DNA of 64,000 nucleotides from Candidatus Deianiraea vastatrix (GCF_007993655.1 NZ_CP029077.1:236413-300412); one strand, 5' to 3'; counted from the first letter of the stretch, positions 45,821-56,905 are shown. The notes: generated by a model not told the origin, from the letters alone. Translations and numbers: made by a program.

Positions 45821-45931
45821 AAAAAAATTATAATTTTATCATTATAGCATAATTTTTTGTTAATGTCAAGAAACATTTTATTTTAAAAATAAAAATTGCA
45901 TTTAAATAAAATATTCTTATAGATTGTATCT

Positions 45932-46930
45932 ATGATTAATGATGTTATGTTTGTTGATGAAGCGGTTGTAAATATCAGGGCTGGAAATGGCGGGTCTGGA
46001 TGCTGTAGTTTTAGGCGTGAAAAATTCATTCCCGAAGGTGGTCCAGACGGCGGAAACGGCGGTGACGGCGGCAGCATTATCGTAATTGGTGACAAAAATT
46101 TTAGCACATTATCGAAATTCAAATATCAAAGGCACTATATAGCTCAATCTGGAAAAAGTGGCTCTGGACGTAATAAAACTGGCTTTAGTGGTGAGGATAT
46201 AATCTTGCGTGTGCCACTTGGAACTCAGGTGCTTGACTATCAAACTAAGCATTTAATATACGATATTACCGAAGATGGGCAGAAAATTGTGCTTGCGCAA
46301 GGCGGCAGAGGCGGCAGGGGAAATGCAACTTTTAAAACATCAGTTGAGCAGGCGCCGCGTGATACCACGCCTGGCGGGGAAGGTGAGGCTGGAGTTTTTA
46401 CTTTTCGCCTTAAATTATTTTGCGATGTTGGTATAATTGGGCTTCCAAATGCAGGAAAATCAAGTCTAATTAATGCCTTAACTAATGCGAAATCTGCTGT
46501 TGGGGACTACGCTTTTACAACCATAAAGCCTGTTCTTGGAACAATTGAGATGAATTACAAACAATATGTTTTGGCAGATATTCCAGGTTTAATCAAGGGT
46601 GCGTCAGATAATCACGGTCTTGGACATCAATTTTTAAGACATGTTGAGCGTTGCAAAGCTTTGATACACTTAATTGACATACATTCGCAAAACCCACTTG
46701 AAGACTACAAAATTATTAGAAATGAACTCAAAGCGTACAATAAAGATCTTGCAAAAAAGAAAGAAATTATTGTATTTTCCAAGGCTGAAGGCTTTAACGA
46801 TGACGAGCTTTTGGAAATTGAAGGACTTTTGAAGACAATCTTTGCGCGCAAAAAATTCATTATTATATCGTCTTTTTCAGGCTTTAATCTTGAATTATTG
46901 GAAGATGTAATAGTTGATCTTAGTAATTAA
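45932..46930 (+). CDS. obgE: GTPase Obg/CgtA
   Basis: This 332-residue protein has the glycine-rich Obg fold first (NGGSGCCSFRREKF, GGPDGGNGGDGG), then the GTPase domain with GLPNAGKSS near 167-175, DIPGLI and a C-terminal NKxD-like region. It binds the 50S ribosomal subunit and acts in ribosome assembly and stress responses. It lacks the variable C-terminal extension of longer homologues, like many alphaproteobacterial forms. The family usually starts M.FVDEA, so an internal ATG at 45947 may be the real start. Confidence 0.93.
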   Translation: MINDVMFVDEAVVNIRAGNGGSGCCSFRREKFIPEGGPDGGNGGDGGSIIVIGDKNFSTLSKFKYQRHYIAQSGKSGSGRNKTGFSGEDIILRVPLGTQVLDYQTKHLIYDITEDGQKIVLAQGGRGGRGNATFKTSVEQAPRDTTPGGEGEAGVFTFRLKLFCDVGIIGLPNAGKSSLINALTNAKSAVGDYAFTTIKPVLGTIEMNYKQYVLADIPGLIKGASDNHGLGHQFLRHVERCKALIHLIDIHSQNPLEDYKIIRNELKAYNKDLAKKKEIIVFSKAEGFNDDELLEIEGLLKTIFARKKFIIISSFSGFNLELLEDVIVDLSN

Positions 46931-47101
46931 TACAAAATATAAGACAGTAATTTTAGCGTAAAATCATCTTATAAAGTATTGGATGGTAAATTACAATACT
47001 ATACCGAACATTTGCGTCAAAAAACATTATATTTTTTAGCCATTATATATCATTGAGATTTATTTATTGACCTCTATTGATAAACCAAATAGTGTAAAAA
47101 T

Positions 47102-49849
47102 CTACTGCGCAGGGGATATTTCAATCATTTCCTCTTCGCTATCATCGCCACCAGTGACCTTTGCAACTGATACGATTTTGTCATCTTTTGCAACATCGAT
47201 AATTTTAACGCCTTGCGCGCTTCTGCTAAATACTGAAATTCCATTTGCCTTGCAGCGAATTATCTTTCCAGACTTTGCAATTAGCATTACATCATCATCT
47301 TCGTTTACCACAAAAGTCGATACAACTCCACCGTTTCGCGCTGAGGTATTTATGTTAATTACACCCTTACCGCCACGATTTGTAATGCGATATTCAAATG
47401 CAGAAGTTCTTTTTCCATAGCCATTTTCCGTGATTGCAAGTAGAAATTCTTCCTCATTTGACATTTCACATATTGTTTTTGAGTCTAAATTGATTTCCTT
47501 GCCGTCTTTTTTGAGGATTGCAAGCTCGGTTTCTATGTCAATTTGTGTGCCGGTTTTCATTTTAATTCTGCTTTGATACGGAATTGAAAGATATTCATCA
47601 CGAACCGTAATATCCCTTTCGTGACCGCTTAAAATGCACATTGAAACCACTTCGTCACCTTTTTCAACATTCATGCCGCGAACGCCGTCAGATGTTCTAC
47701 TCTTAATTACGCGTAAATCATCAATTGCAAAGCGAATTGCGCTACCTTCTTTTGAGCAAAGCATAGCGTGTTGTTTGTCATTTGCAAGTGAAACGCCAAC
47801 TAAAGCATCGTCTTCATCAAGTTTTATTGCAATTTTACCACCAGAATTGATGTTTTCAAAATCAGCCATTCCAGAGCGTCTGATATTTCCTTTTTTCGTT
47901 GCAAAAATCAAGCTAGCTCCTTCTCGCTCCTCTTTATTTTCAGGAACTGGGATTAAAGTGTTAATTTTTTCACCGTTTTGAAGTGGTAAAATATTAACTA
48001 TCGCGCGCCCCTTTTTGTTATTTCCGCCAAGTGGCAGTTGGTAGGCTTTCATGCGATAAACCTTACCAAAATTTGAGAAAAACAATATATGTTGGTGTGT
48101 ATTTGATATTAAAACATCGGAAATTACATCGTCTTCATTAGTTTCCATACCTTTTTTACCCTTTCCGCCGCGTCTTTGCGAGGTATATTCAGAAAGTGGA
48201 TTACGCTTAATAAATCCATTTATAGTCATGGTAATTAGCATATCTTCACGCGGGATGAAGGCTTCCATGTCAACATCCTCTGCTTCATCGATTAAAATTT
48301 CAGTCTTGCGAGGGGTTGCAAATTCCTCTTTAATTTTCGCAAGTTCATCAGCTATAATCTTTATTATTTCCTCTTTAGAGCCTAAAATATGCAAGAATTT
48401 TTCGATTTCACGACCCAAATCTTCAAGCTCACTCACTAGTTTTTCTTTTTCAAGTCCAACGAGTTTTGAAAGTCTCATTTCCAAAATCGCCTTAATTTGA
48501 CCTTCTGTAAAGAAGAATAATCCGTCTTTTACGGTATTACTTTTATCATGCACAAGGGCTATTAATTTTTCAATATTTCCCTTTGCTGGCCAAGGTTTTT
48601 CGCCAAGTCTACTACGAGCTTCCGCCGTATCTGCCGATGATCTGATAATCTTTATTACCTCATCAATGTTGTCAACTGCAACGCAAAGCCCTATTAAAAC
48701 ATGGGCTTTATTTCTTGCAACCGCAAGTAAATGAGTTATTCTGCGTATTACAATTTCCTCTCTAAAGTTTATAAAAGCCTTTATAATAGAGCGAACATTC
48801 ATAAGCTCAGGCTTCATGTGATTTAGTAGCAAGGTATTATACGAAAAGCTTGTTTGAAGCGGTGTATATTTATATAAATGGTTTAAAATTACGTCTGCGT
48901 GTGCGTCTTTTTTAAGCTCAATTACAACACGAATTCCTTTTTTATTTGTCTCATCGCGAATATCGGATATTCCTTCAATACGCTTGTCTTTTATTAGTTC
49001 TACGATTTTTTCTATCAATCTTGTTTTAACAACTTGATAAGGAATTGAGGTAATTACTATAGACTCTCTGCCACCTTTCATTTCTTCGATATTGGTTGTT
49101 CCACGCATTAAAACCGATCCACGACCAGTGCAAATTGCCTGCATAGAGCCTTTTCTTCCGATAATTGTTGCCCCAGTTGGAAAGTCAGGACCAGGGATAA
49201 TTTGCAATATTTCATCATCTGTTATTGCATTATTTTGCAGGTAAGCAAGGCAACCGTCAATTACCTCACCAAGATTGTGCGGGGGGATATTTGTTGCCAT
49301 ACCAACCGCAATTCCTTCGGTGCCATTTACTAAAATATTTGGAAATGAAGCAGGAAGTACAACTGGCTCCTTTTCAAAACCATCGTAATTATCTTTAAAA
49401 TCTACAGTATTATTGTCAAGATCTGCAAGCATGGATGTTGCAAGTTTCGTAAGGCGAGCCTCAGTATAACGCATTGAAGCTGGAGGATCGTCGTCAATTG
49501 ACCCAAAATTACCTTGACCATGGACAAGTGTCTCACGCATTGAAAAATCTTGCGCCATACGAACCATTGCTTCGTAGATTGCGGAGTCACCATGTGGGTG
49601 ATATTTACCCATTACCTCACCTACAACTCTGGCAGATTTTTTATGCGGCTTGTTATATGCACAATCCATTTTGTCCATTGCATATAGTATTCTTCTATGA
49701 ACTGGTTTTAAACCATCTCTTACATCTGGTATCGCGCGCGAAACAATAACGCTCATCGCATATTCCAGATACGAAGTCTGCATCTCTTTTTCAATAGAGA
49801 CATTTACAACGCCCTTTTCTTGGTCAAGTGTATTATTTTCAATGCTCAT
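47102..49849 (-). CDS. gyrA: DNA gyrase subunit A
   Basis: This 915-residue protein has the expected gyrase A length. The breakage-reunion domain has the [11 protein letters not shown] region at 82-92 (the quinolone pocket) and the catalytic Tyr128 in [10 protein letters not shown] long coiled coil follows, then the C-terminal beta-pinwheel with the gyrase box ([10 protein letters not shown] near 555), which marks gyrase rather than topoisomerase IV. With GyrB it adds negative supercoils using ATP. A TTGACT-N17-TCTAAT promoter lies just upstream. It is convergent with obgE. Confidence 0.95.
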   Translation of the reverse strand: MSIENNTLDQEKGVVNVSIEKEMQTSYLEYAMSVIVSRAIPDVRDGLKPVHRRILYAMDKMDCAYNKPHKKSARVVGEVMGKYHPHGDSAIYEAMVRMAQDFSMRETLVHGQGNFGSIDDDPPASMRYTEARLTKLATSMLADLDNNTVDFKDNYDGFEKEPVVLPASFPNILVNGTEGIAVGMATNIPPHNLGEVIDGCLAYLQNNAITDDEILQIIPGPDFPTGATIIGRKGSMQAICTGRGSVLMRGTTNIEEMKGGRESIVITSIPYQVVKTRLIEKIVELIKDKRIEGISDIRDETNKKGIRVVIELKKDAHADVILNHLYKYTPLQTSFSYNTLLLNHMKPELMNVRSIIKAFINFREEIVIRRITHLLAVARNKAHVLIGLCVAVDNIDEVIKIIRSSADTAEARSRLGEKPWPAKGNIEKLIALVHDKSNTVKDGLFFFTEGQIKAILEMRLSKLVGLEKEKLVSELEDLGREIEKFLHILGSKEEIIKIIADELAKIKEEFATPRKTEILIDEAEDVDMEAFIPREDMLITMTINGFIKRNPLSEYTSQRRGGKGKKGMETNEDDVISDVLISNTHQHILFFSNFGKVYRMKAYQLPLGGNNKKGRAIVNILPLQNGEKINTLIPVPENKEEREGASLIFATKKGNIRRSGMADFENINSGGKIAIKLDEDDALVGVSLANDKQHAMLCSKEGSAIRFAIDDLRVIKSRTSDGVRGMNVEKGDEVVSMCILSGHERDITVRDEYLSIPYQSRIKMKTGTQIDIETELAILKKDGKEINLDSKTICEMSNEEEFLLAITENGYGKRTSAFEYRITNRGGKGVININTSARNGGVVSTFVVNEDDDVMLIAKSGKIIRCKANGISVFSRSAQGVKIIDVAKDDKIVSVAKVTGGDDSEEEMIEISPAQ

Positions 49850-49874
49850 CGAGAAATTTCAAATATGCTCAAGC

Positions 49875-49903
49875 ATTAGAATCTAGTAAAATACAAAAGT
49901 CAA
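49875..49903 (-). promoter_or_regulatory. Sigma70-type promoter of gyrA
   Basis: Read on the minus strand: TTGACT (-35), 17-bp spacer, TCTAAT (-10), ending 26 bp before the gyrA ATG. Confidence 0.6.
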
Positions 49904-49932
49904 GTGTAATTTTAAGTAGACCAAAAATACGC

Positions 49933-49962
49933 TTGACTTTTAATTCAATTAATTATTATATT
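49933..49962 (+). promoter_or_regulatory. Sigma70-type promoter of rpe
   Basis: TTGACT at 49933-49938 and TATATT at 49957-49962 are 18 bp apart; the rpe ATG follows 20 bp later. Confidence 0.55.
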
Positions 49963-49982
49963 AATCTAATTAAGCTACAAAA

Positions 49983-50624
49983 ATGAAAGTCTCAGCTTCT
50001 ATTTTATCAGCAGATTTTGCAAATTTAGCAAGTGAATTAAATTTGCTTGAGAAATATCATGCTGACGCAGTTCATATCGATGTTATGGATGGTGTTTTTG
50101 TGCAAAATTTAACAATTGGATGTGATGTTATTTCAGCCATGAGGAAGTATTCGAATTTAACATTTGATACGCATTTAATGATTGCAAATCCCCAGCCTTA
50201 TATAGAAAAATTTGCAAATGCAGGAAGTGATATAATAACAATACACCAAGAGGCACTTGGGATAAAGACCAAGGATGTTTTGCTTAAAATTAAATCACTT
50301 GGTAAAAAATGCGGAATATCTATTAAACCATCGACAAATATTGCAGAAATTGAAGATTTATTGCATATAGTCGATCTTATTTTAATTATGACGGTTGAGC
50401 CAGGTCTTGGTGGGCAAAAATTTCTTGAGAATCAAATAGAAAAGATAGTTAATGCAAGACAAATGATTGATAAATCGGGTTACAATATACAGCTTTCAGT
50501 AGATGGTGGAATAAATGATATTACAGGTAAAATATGCGCCGATATTGGTGTAAATATGCTAGTTAGCGGAAGCTATATATTCAAAGACTTGGGCAAAAAT
50601 ATAAAAATCCTACAAAATCTATAA
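49983..50624 (+). CDS. rpe: Ribulose-phosphate 3-epimerase
   Basis: This 213-residue TIM-barrel protein has the family signatures SASILSADF near the start, VHIDVMDGVFV with metal ligands, DTHLMI, MTVEPGLGGQKF and SVDGGI. It interconverts ribulose 5-phosphate and xylulose 5-phosphate in the pentose phosphate pathway, with a bound divalent metal. It is slightly shorter than the usual ~220 residues. It lies between gyrA (divergent) and tRNA-Ala. Confidence 0.95.
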   Translation: MKVSASILSADFANLASELNLLEKYHADAVHIDVMDGVFVQNLTIGCDVISAMRKYSNLTFDTHLMIANPQPYIEKFANAGSDIITIHQEALGIKTKDVLLKIKSLGKKCGISIKPSTNIAEIEDLLHIVDLILIMTVEPGLGGQKFLENQIEKIVNARQMIDKSGYNIQLSVDGGINDITGKICADIGVNMLVSGSYIFKDLGKNIKILQNL

Positions 50625-50690
50625 ATCAAGCAAATATAAATACACTAACGAAAAATCTGAATAAATACAGTTTGGCATGTAATATTGAAA

Positions 50691-50767
50691 TGGTGGAGGC
50701 AAAGGGACTCGAACCCCCGACCCTCTGCGTGCAAAGCAGATGCTCTAGCCAACTGAGCTATGCCCCC
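50691..50767 (-). tRNA. tRNA-Ala (UGC)
   Basis: The minus strand folds into a full cloverleaf. The acceptor stem GGGGGCA (50761-50767) pairs with TGCCTCC with one G-T pair. D-loop AGCTCAGTTGG, anticodon TGC and T-arm GGGTTCGAGTCCC are all present. The 3' CCA is encoded (50691-50693). Confidence 0.95.
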
Positions 50768-50900
50768 AGATCAAACTCACTAAAACATATAAAAAATAAT
50801 ATTCAAGCTTTTTTTACTTTTTTTTATTTTTTTTATTAAACAGAGTGTATAATAGACTTTTTACGAAAATAATAATTTTTATTATTAGTTGAAAAAAAAC

Positions 50901-50928
50901 TTGAAATCAATAAAATATGTTTTATAAT
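50901..50928 (+). promoter_or_regulatory. Promoter of the DUF2610-pssA-asmA operon
   Basis: TTGAAA at 50901-50906 and a perfect TATAAT at 50923-50928 are separated by 16 bp. The first ATG of the operon lies 22 bp further on. Confidence 0.65.
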
Positions 50929-50950
50929 AAAAAAGACTTGTATTTATCAC

Positions 50951-51457
50951 ATGGCAGAACAAGAATCAATACATGTTTTTGATTTCACTATAACAGTAAA
51001 TGGTCAAATGAGAAACTGTTGTGTTGGATATCCAGAGCCAACGCATCATCCGTTATTTTGGCAGGATAAGCATAGTCAATTACCAGGATCAATAATGGAA
51101 TCCTTGCAAAAGTTATATGATCTTGCATCAAAAAATGCAGTAGATCCAGTAGAGTTGGTGAAATATGCCATGCAAAACAGCAACCCTGATCAAACTATTG
51201 CACTTGAAAGTCAAGGTCAAGAAACATTAATTGAAAAAAGTGGTGAAAACACAGAAACGGCAGATCTTCAGCTTGAAAGCAAATCAGAAAAACAAAATAC
51301 AGGCAATCAAAAAAAGAAAATTAGCCAATTAACTCAAGAGCAAAAAAGAAAAATTGCAAAAATACGAGAAAGAAAGAGACTTGAGAGCCTTCAAAATCAT
51401 GATGGTGAAAAGCAACTTCCTAAAAAAACAACAAACAATGAAAATAGAAACATTTAA
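50951..51457 (+). CDS. DUF2610-type protein, Rickettsiales-associated
   Basis: This 168-residue protein has an N-terminal domain of about 75 residues with FDFTITVNGQ, VGYPEPTHHPLFWQ and PGSIMESLQKLYDLA. I recognise this as the DUF2610 pattern known mainly from Rickettsiales. The rest is charged and disordered with a basic KKKISQLTQEQKRK stretch. The function is unknown. It is the first gene of an operon with pssA (7 nt after it) and the AsmA-like gene, so a link to membrane lipid or envelope work is possible. Confidence 0.75.
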   Translation: MAEQESIHVFDFTITVNGQMRNCCVGYPEPTHHPLFWQDKHSQLPGSIMESLQKLYDLASKNAVDPVELVKYAMQNSNPDQTIALESQGQETLIEKSGENTETADLQLESKSEKQNTGNQKKKISQLTQEQKRKIAKIRERKRLESLQNHDGEKQLPKKTTNNENRNI

Positions 51458-51464
51458 TTGATTT

Positions 51465-52226
51465 ATGCCAAGGACACACATTCCAACAATATTTAGTATG
51501 CTTAGTGTATTTTCTGGATTCTTTGCTATAAAATATGCACTTTACGGCTATTATAACAATGCGATATTCTTTATTATTTTATCAGCAATTATAGATGGTT
51601 TAGATGGCTTGGTTGCAAAAAAAATGAAAGCCGTGAGTACATTTGGCGGACAAATTGACTCACTGTGCGACGCATTTGCATTTGGCTTTGCACCAAGTAT
51701 ATGTCTTTATTTTTGGTATTTCTCAGAGTTAAAAACACTAGGATGGATATTGTGTTTTATTATATCGTCTGCTATGATATTTAGGCTTGCAAGATTTAAT
51801 ACAATTCAAATTGATAAAATTAGTTCATATAAAGGCATTAATACTGAAATGTCGTTTGTAGGCATGCCTGCACCGATTTTTGGAATTTTTACAATGCTTC
51901 CAATTGCAATAGTTGCAATTCTTGATCAAATGTGTCAAACTTCTGATATATTTTGTGAATATGGCCTAATAGAGCTTTATTATTCGAATATATTTAAGTA
52001 TTTAATAATAATTTACTATATGGGTATATCATATTTTGCAATTAGCAATATTGCATTTCCAGTTATTAAGAAAAGTGGGTTTTTTAAGAGTAATTTTATA
52101 AAACTTATTTTTGCTGCACCGTTTCTTGCTTTGTCAATATTTAATATTTATGCAACTTGTGTTGCTATCTGTCTAGTATTTATTTTGTACATAATGTATA
52201 ATAAAATTATAAAAATAGGCAAATGA
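51465..52226 (+). CDS. pssA: CDP-diacylglycerol-serine O-phosphatidyltransferase
   Basis: This 253-residue membrane protein has the CDP-alcohol phosphotransferase motif as DGLDGLVAKKM followed by FGGQIDSLCD; the acidic residues bind metal and CDP-diacylglycerol. Six or more hydrophobic helices follow, as in PssA. It makes phosphatidylserine, the precursor of phosphatidylethanolamine. The usual partner psd is not in the window. A second AMP-type phosphatidylglycerol phosphate synthase is the main alternative but fits less well. Its stop overlaps the next gene by 4 bp (ATGA). Confidence 0.88.
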   Translation: MPRTHIPTIFSMLSVFSGFFAIKYALYGYYNNAIFFIILSAIIDGLDGLVAKKMKAVSTFGGQIDSLCDAFAFGFAPSICLYFWYFSELKTLGWILCFIISSAMIFRLARFNTIQIDKISSYKGINTEMSFVGMPAPIFGIFTMLPIAIVAILDQMCQTSDIFCEYGLIELYYSNIFKYLIIIYYMGISYFAISNIAFPVIKKSGFFKSNFIKLIFAAPFLALSIFNIYATCVAICLVFILYIMYNKIIKIGK

Positions 52227-54817
52227 GGCTACTGTATAAAATACTGACATTGATAATATTTATTATTGTGGGAATTTTTATTCTATCAATAATTCCAATG
52301 TCTTTTGTGCCGCTTAAAATTATAAAAACATCAGGAATTACTCCAATTGCAATATCTCAATATGGGTATATTAATTTATTTCGCAGGCAGTATATTGTTA
52401 AAGATTTTGGATATACGGCAAGGATAGATGACTCTACATATTTGTCTATAAAGGCAGATTTAATGGGGGCAAGCATGGTTAAAGGATCAAATGCAATGTC
52501 AATGACAAACTGCCAAATACATCTTTTAACAACCAAAACTATTGAAGATATAACTGATATACTAGCAAAATATATTTCAGATAGAAAGCAATTCGGGGTC
52601 GATATAATTGGTACAAATTGCACGATAGATATTAAGAAAATTTCAGCACAAGATGTACTAAATATTGAAATGGACAAAAAGATTGATGAAAATGAAATTT
52701 TAAATACAGAACCTGAGGTGTTTTTGTATGCGCAAGATGCAAATTTTAACATCATGCAAAATAATTTTGTCTCTAATTATTCACTTTCAATGAAGATTAA
52801 TGATGGAAATTTTGCAATGCAATTTAGTAATGATGATTTAGAAAAGGAGATTCAAGTTACATTTAATAAATCTAAATTTCGCTATAATAAAGGAAAAATT
52901 GATGAGGAAATAACACTAAATACAGATAATGTAGGCGACTTGTTTAGAAATTTAATATGCGCATCAGATGAATGTAGAAGTTATACTAGGTTTTTTCCAA
53001 TGAATGTTGATATTAAAATGAAAAAAAATGATCAAATATGGCATGGCGATATAAATAGCGATAACAGTGGAAATATAGATATATCAAAGGATTTAATTGA
53101 TATAAAGTTAACAAAATTAGACTTAAAGGCAGAAAATATGAAGTCAGAAATACAGTCAAGCATACCAATATACAAATTTCTAAAAAAATATATCAACATT
53201 AATCAAAATATAAATCTTTCAATAAATGACTTAAAAATAGACAATAAAACAGGAAAAAATATTAGTTTAAAATATACAAATAAAGATAAAAAGATGAATA
53301 TTACAGGCATATATTTGGATAATGGAAAAATTGAAACAATAAACCCAGATTTAAAAAATTTAGAAATACATATTACAAATGTGAAATTATTAGATGTAAT
53401 TTCTACATTAAATCAAGATCTTGAGCCAATGATTTTAGAGAAAGAGCGAGATATTAGGGGTGATTTGAGTTTAAGTTTTACAAGTGGAAATTTTGCATTT
53501 TATTTATCAAAGTTATCATATAAACAGGGAAATCAGAAATTAGAGCTTAACTCAGATGAATGTGTTTCTGACTGTAATAAGGTTATTAATTTTGAAAATA
53601 TCAATATTTTTGATTTTATAGATAGAAATCAACTTAGAAAATACACCAATATAGATAATTTTATTGTTACAGACTCGGGGGAAAGAAAGCAGACTGCGCT
53701 ACTTTACGCGCAAGATCCAAGCGTAATTGGTAGAGATAATGTAAAAAATATTCAAATTAATTTACAAAATGTTACTATAAATGATGAAATTGTCAATAAT
53801 GCCCGTATTAAGCTATGGAATTCGAGAAAAAATCTTGGTTTTGCAATTGAAAATGCAGATTCTAAGTTTATTAAAGGAGATGGACTAATTAAGGTAGAGC
53901 TTTCATCAACTCAAAATTCAAAGCTTACAATATCGGCAAATTTTGCAAAATTTATGCCACAAAAAATAATAAATGTTTTATATCCAGAGGCAAAAATAGA
54001 AAATACATCATTTGTAATACCATCTTTTGCAGGATTTACAGGGCATATTGATTTGAAAGTTGATGATATGGATTTGCCATTTTCAAATCTCAATATATCA
54101 TCTGATATAGATCTTGGCAATATTAAGGGAAACAACGGAGTAATTAAATACAACGGCTCGGACATTAGATTTAATTTATCTGGCTCCTTGGTTTCAAAAC
54201 CATTATTAAAATTTGGCATAGGCATTGATAATATTACAATAAAAAACTTTATCGGCAATAAGGAGTTTGATAAAATGGATGGCATATTAACAATTAGAGG
54301 TGACGCTGAAGCATCTGGATTTTCATACAGTGAAATGAAAAAAAACTTTGCAGGCATTTTTACTGGTAATGTTTATAACTATACTTTAAATACATGTAAT
54401 TTAGCGGGACTCAGTAATAGATTAATAAATATACAAAATATATCGTCTTTAGATGTTGAAAAAATTATGTTTGCAGGATCATCTGGTTTTAAAGCAGCTG
54501 ATATTCAAATTGGTTTTTCAAATGGCATTATGCAAGGTCAAATTTCTAATGCTAAGAATACAGGAATTTCCATGTCTGGGTCGTGTAGTTTAAACCTCTT
54601 TAGCGATGAAATTTCAGATTGTAGCGCTATTTTTAATGTTATTGCACAAGATTTAAACAAGGAGGAAGGTGGTTTTATGCCACTTAAAATATCATTTGCC
54701 GCAAATGGAAAATTACTACTTCCGCAATATAAATTCAATTATGATCAAGTATTTCAATATAAAACAAACGCAATAAGCTATGTTAATTTACATAAGAAAG
54801 GGCGTAAGAGTTCTTAA
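52223..54817 (+). CDS. AsmA-like envelope protein
   Basis: This 864-residue protein has a single N-terminal membrane helix (about 5-28) and a long beta-rich periplasmic part. The C-terminal region (GVIKYNG, LTIRGDAEASG, FAGIFTGNVYNYTLNTCNLAGL, GFKAADIQIGFSNGIMQG) matches AsmA-family C-terminal domains, here with a few Cys. AsmA/TamB-like proteins bridge the periplasm and carry phospholipids to the outer membrane. Co-transcription with pssA, with a 4-bp overlap, fits that role. Sequence similarity is weak in the middle and the exact subfamily is unclear. Confidence 0.75.
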   Translation: MRLLYKILTLIIFIIVGIFILSIIPMSFVPLKIIKTSGITPIAISQYGYINLFRRQYIVKDFGYTARIDDSTYLSIKADLMGASMVKGSNAMSMTNCQIHLLTTKTIEDITDILAKYISDRKQFGVDIIGTNCTIDIKKISAQDVLNIEMDKKIDENEILNTEPEVFLYAQDANFNIMQNNFVSNYSLSMKINDGNFAMQFSNDDLEKEIQVTFNKSKFRYNKGKIDEEITLNTDNVGDLFRNLICASDECRSYTRFFPMNVDIKMKKNDQIWHGDINSDNSGNIDISKDLIDIKLTKLDLKAENMKSEIQSSIPIYKFLKKYININQNINLSINDLKIDNKTGKNISLKYTNKDKKMNITGIYLDNGKIETINPDLKNLEIHITNVKLLDVISTLNQDLEPMILEKERDIRGDLSLSFTSGNFAFYLSKLSYKQGNQKLELNSDECVSDCNKVINFENINIFDFIDRNQLRKYTNIDNFIVTDSGERKQTALLYAQDPSVIGRDNVKNIQINLQNVTINDEIVNNARIKLWNSRKNLGFAIENADSKFIKGDGLIKVELSSTQNSKLTISANFAKFMPQKIINVLYPEAKIENTSFVIPSFAGFTGHIDLKVDDMDLPFSNLNISSDIDLGNIKGNNGVIKYNGSDIRFNLSGSLVSKPLLKFGIGIDNITIKNFIGNKEFDKMDGILTIRGDAEASGFSYSEMKKNFAGIFTGNVYNYTLNTCNLAGLSNRLINIQNISSLDVEKIMFAGSSGFKAADIQIGFSNGIMQGQISNAKNTGISMSGSCSLNLFSDEISDCSAIFNVIAQDLNKEEGGFMPLKISFAANGKLLLPQYKFNYDQVFQYKTNAISYVNLHKKGRKSS

Positions 54818-54830
54818 TTTTCCCTTTACA

Positions 54831-55634
54831 TTAAAACGGAATATCATCATCAGTATTTGTTATAATTTCTGGGTTAATATTATTATAAAGCTTGGCAATT
54901 TTGCTGCTTCTTATATTAGCAATAATTTCTTTCGTCATGTCCTCAATTTTTTTCGGTTTAGTTGCTTGAATTTCACTTAAAAAGCCTGTGGGATTGGATT
55001 TTCTATCTAAATTAATTGGAAAAATATGAACATTTCGTGCAATTGCAAAGCCGATTTCTTGTTGACACCAATTGGAAAGATTAAAACCTTCATATTTTTT
55101 ACATCGATCACCCTTTATCGCTTTACAACCATGAATAATTATATCATTTCCTTTATTATCTTGTGCAACAGTAATGTCTGTATGAAGCGAAATAAACATA
55201 TCCATTGTTGAAAGTGCTTTTTTAATTTCTTTGGCCCATGGAAGACTTGTCTCAATATCATCGTGTGCAACAAAACATGAGATTTTATATGGCAATAATG
55301 CTTCCCTTAAAACATGTGCCTTTGGTGCAAATTTATTATGATGGCTTATAAAACATTTCAAATTATTATTATCAATCCAGTGTTTTGGGTAGTCTTTAAT
55401 TAAACCAAAATTATTGTTTAAATCATTTTCTATTGCCAGAATTGTTTTTTCATCTGCATTTAGAATGCTTTTGTATAAATCAAGTCCGTAATCATCACCA
55501 TAGCTATTATAGTGATTTAAAAATTCAATATTGTAATATTTTAAAATATATTCCTGAGTTTCATAATTATAACCAAGTTTATCAAGCTCGGCTATGATAT
55601 TATTAACACGATTTATTTTATCAAAAACACTCAT
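54831..55634 (-). CDS. TIR-domain protein
   Basis: The ATG at 55634 was chosen over a TTG at 55646, giving 267 residues. An N-terminal helical part (1-90) precedes a TIR domain at about 92-215: LKCFISHH, CFVAHDDIE, the MFISLHTD strand and SNWCQQEIGFA with the likely catalytic Glu183. TIR domains of this bacterial type (as in Thoeris ThsB) cut NAD+ or make cyclic ADP-ribose signals. It lies between housekeeping genes, with no ThsA, SIR2 or other partner nearby. An antiphage sensor or a secreted host-directed NADase are both possible. The gene starts 8 nt after the glyA stop. Confidence 0.82.
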   Translation of the reverse strand: MSVFDKINRVNNIIAELDKLGYNYETQEYILKYYNIEFLNHYNSYGDDYGLDLYKSILNADEKTILAIENDLNNNFGLIKDYPKHWIDNNNLKCFISHHNKFAPKAHVLREALLPYKISCFVAHDDIETSLPWAKEIKKALSTMDMFISLHTDITVAQDNKGNDIIIHGCKAIKGDRCKKYEGFNLSNWCQQEIGFAIARNVHIFPINLDRKSNPTGFLSEIQATKPKKIEDMTKEIIANIRSSKIAKLYNNINPEIITNTDDDIPF

Positions 55635-55642
55635 ACCCAACC

Positions 55643-56905
55643 TCAATAAATCCCAAAGCCACTACAAAGCTTTATCACCTCTTCTTTTGCTGATTTTATA
55701 AATGGTAAGTCGTGCGAAAGCTCCATTTCAGGCTTTAGATTTGACACAACTTCGGCGATTAAATCTGCGACTTTTGAAAATTCCGCTTCTTTAAAACCAC
55801 GAGTTGTGCAAGCTGGGGTTCCAAGGCGAAGTCCGGATGTTACAAATGGGCTTTGCGGATCGAATGGAATCATGTTTTTATTGCAGGTAATTCCAGCTAG
55901 GTCAAGGGCTTTTTCGGCAATTTTTCCGGTAATTCCTTTTGGCGTTAAGTCAACTAAAAATAGATGACAGTCTGTATCGCCACTTACTATTCCAAAGCCG
56001 TGTTTTTTCATGTCAAGACAGAAAGATTTAGCATTTTTGGCAACTTGATTTGCATAAACCTTGAAATCGTCAGATAATGCCTCGCCAAATGAAACTGCTT
56101 TTGCGGCAATTACATGCATTAGCGGCCCACCTTGAGTTCCCGGAAAGACTGCGGAGTTAATTTTCTTTTCAAATTCAAGCGTTTTTGACATAATCATTCC
56201 ACCGCGCGGGCCACGAAGAGTTTTGTGTGTAGTTGTTGTTACAACATGCGCGTGATCAATTGGTGATGGGTAAATTCCTGCAGCTATTAGCCCTGCGTAG
56301 TGTGCAATATCTGCCATTAAAATCGCGCCAACTGAGTCTGCAATTTCACGAAATTTTTTCCAGTCAATTACGCGTGAATAGGCAGATGCTCCGGCAATTA
56401 TTAGCTTTGGCTTGTGTGTTTTGGCAAGATTTTCCACCTCGCTGTAGTCAATTAATCCTGTTTCTTTGGAAATGCCGTATGTAATTGCATTAAACCAAGT
56501 TCCAGACTCGGTTTTTTGTGCGCCATGGGTTAAATGCCCGCCGCAAGCGATATTCATTCCAAGCACGGTATCACCAGGGTTTAAAAATGCGAAAAATACT
56601 GCATGATTTGCATTTGCACCAGAGTGTGGCTGAACATTTACAAATTCGCAATTAAAAAGCTTTTTTGCACGCTCTATAGCGATGCTTTCTGCGATATCGA
56701 CATATTCGCAGCCCCCATAATAGCGTTTTGCAGGGTAGCCTTCTGCGTATTTATTTGTTAAAATTGACCCTTGAGCATCTAATACCGCTTTTGAGACGAT
56801 ATTTTCCGATGCAATAAGCTCAATATTATTTTGCTGTCTATTAAATTCTTTTGAAATTGCGTCAAAAATTTCTTTATCTGCTGTATTAAGTGGAGTTTTA
56901 AACAT
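55643..56905 (-). CDS. glyA: Serine hydroxymethyltransferase
   Basis: This 420-residue protein has the family length and signatures: [24 protein letters not shown] and ADIAHYAGL. The PLP-binding Lys is in [14 protein letters not shown] near residue 227. It converts serine and tetrahydrofolate to glycine and methylene-tetrahydrofolate. It is followed 8 nt later by the TIR gene on the same strand, so the two may share a transcript. A TTGACT box lies about 50 bp upstream of the start. Confidence 0.95.
   Translation of the reverse strand: MFKTPLNTADKEIFDAISKEFNRQQNNIELIASENIVSKAVLDAQGSILTNKYAEGYPAKRYYGGCEYVDIAESIAIERAKKLFNCEFVNVQPHSGANANHAVFFAFLNPGDTVLGMNIACGGHLTHGAQKTESGTWFNAITYGISKETGLIDYSEVENLAKTHKPKLIIAGASAYSRVIDWKKFREIADSVGAILMADIAHYAGLIAAGIYPSPIDHAHVVTTTTHKTLRGPRGGMIMSKTLEFEKKINSAVFPGTQGGPLMHVIAAKAVSFGEALSDDFKVYANQVAKNAKSFCLDMKKHGFGIVSGDTDCHLFLVDLTPKGITGKIAEKALDLAGITCNKNMIPFDPQSPFVTSGLRLGTPACTTRGFKEAEFSKVADLIAEVVSNLKPEMELSHDLPFIKSAKEEVIKLCSGFGIY

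Noticed and set aside
48228-48500. Ser-rich plus-strand reading frame opposite gyrA
   Set aside because: An antisense shadow of the well-conserved gyrA gene.
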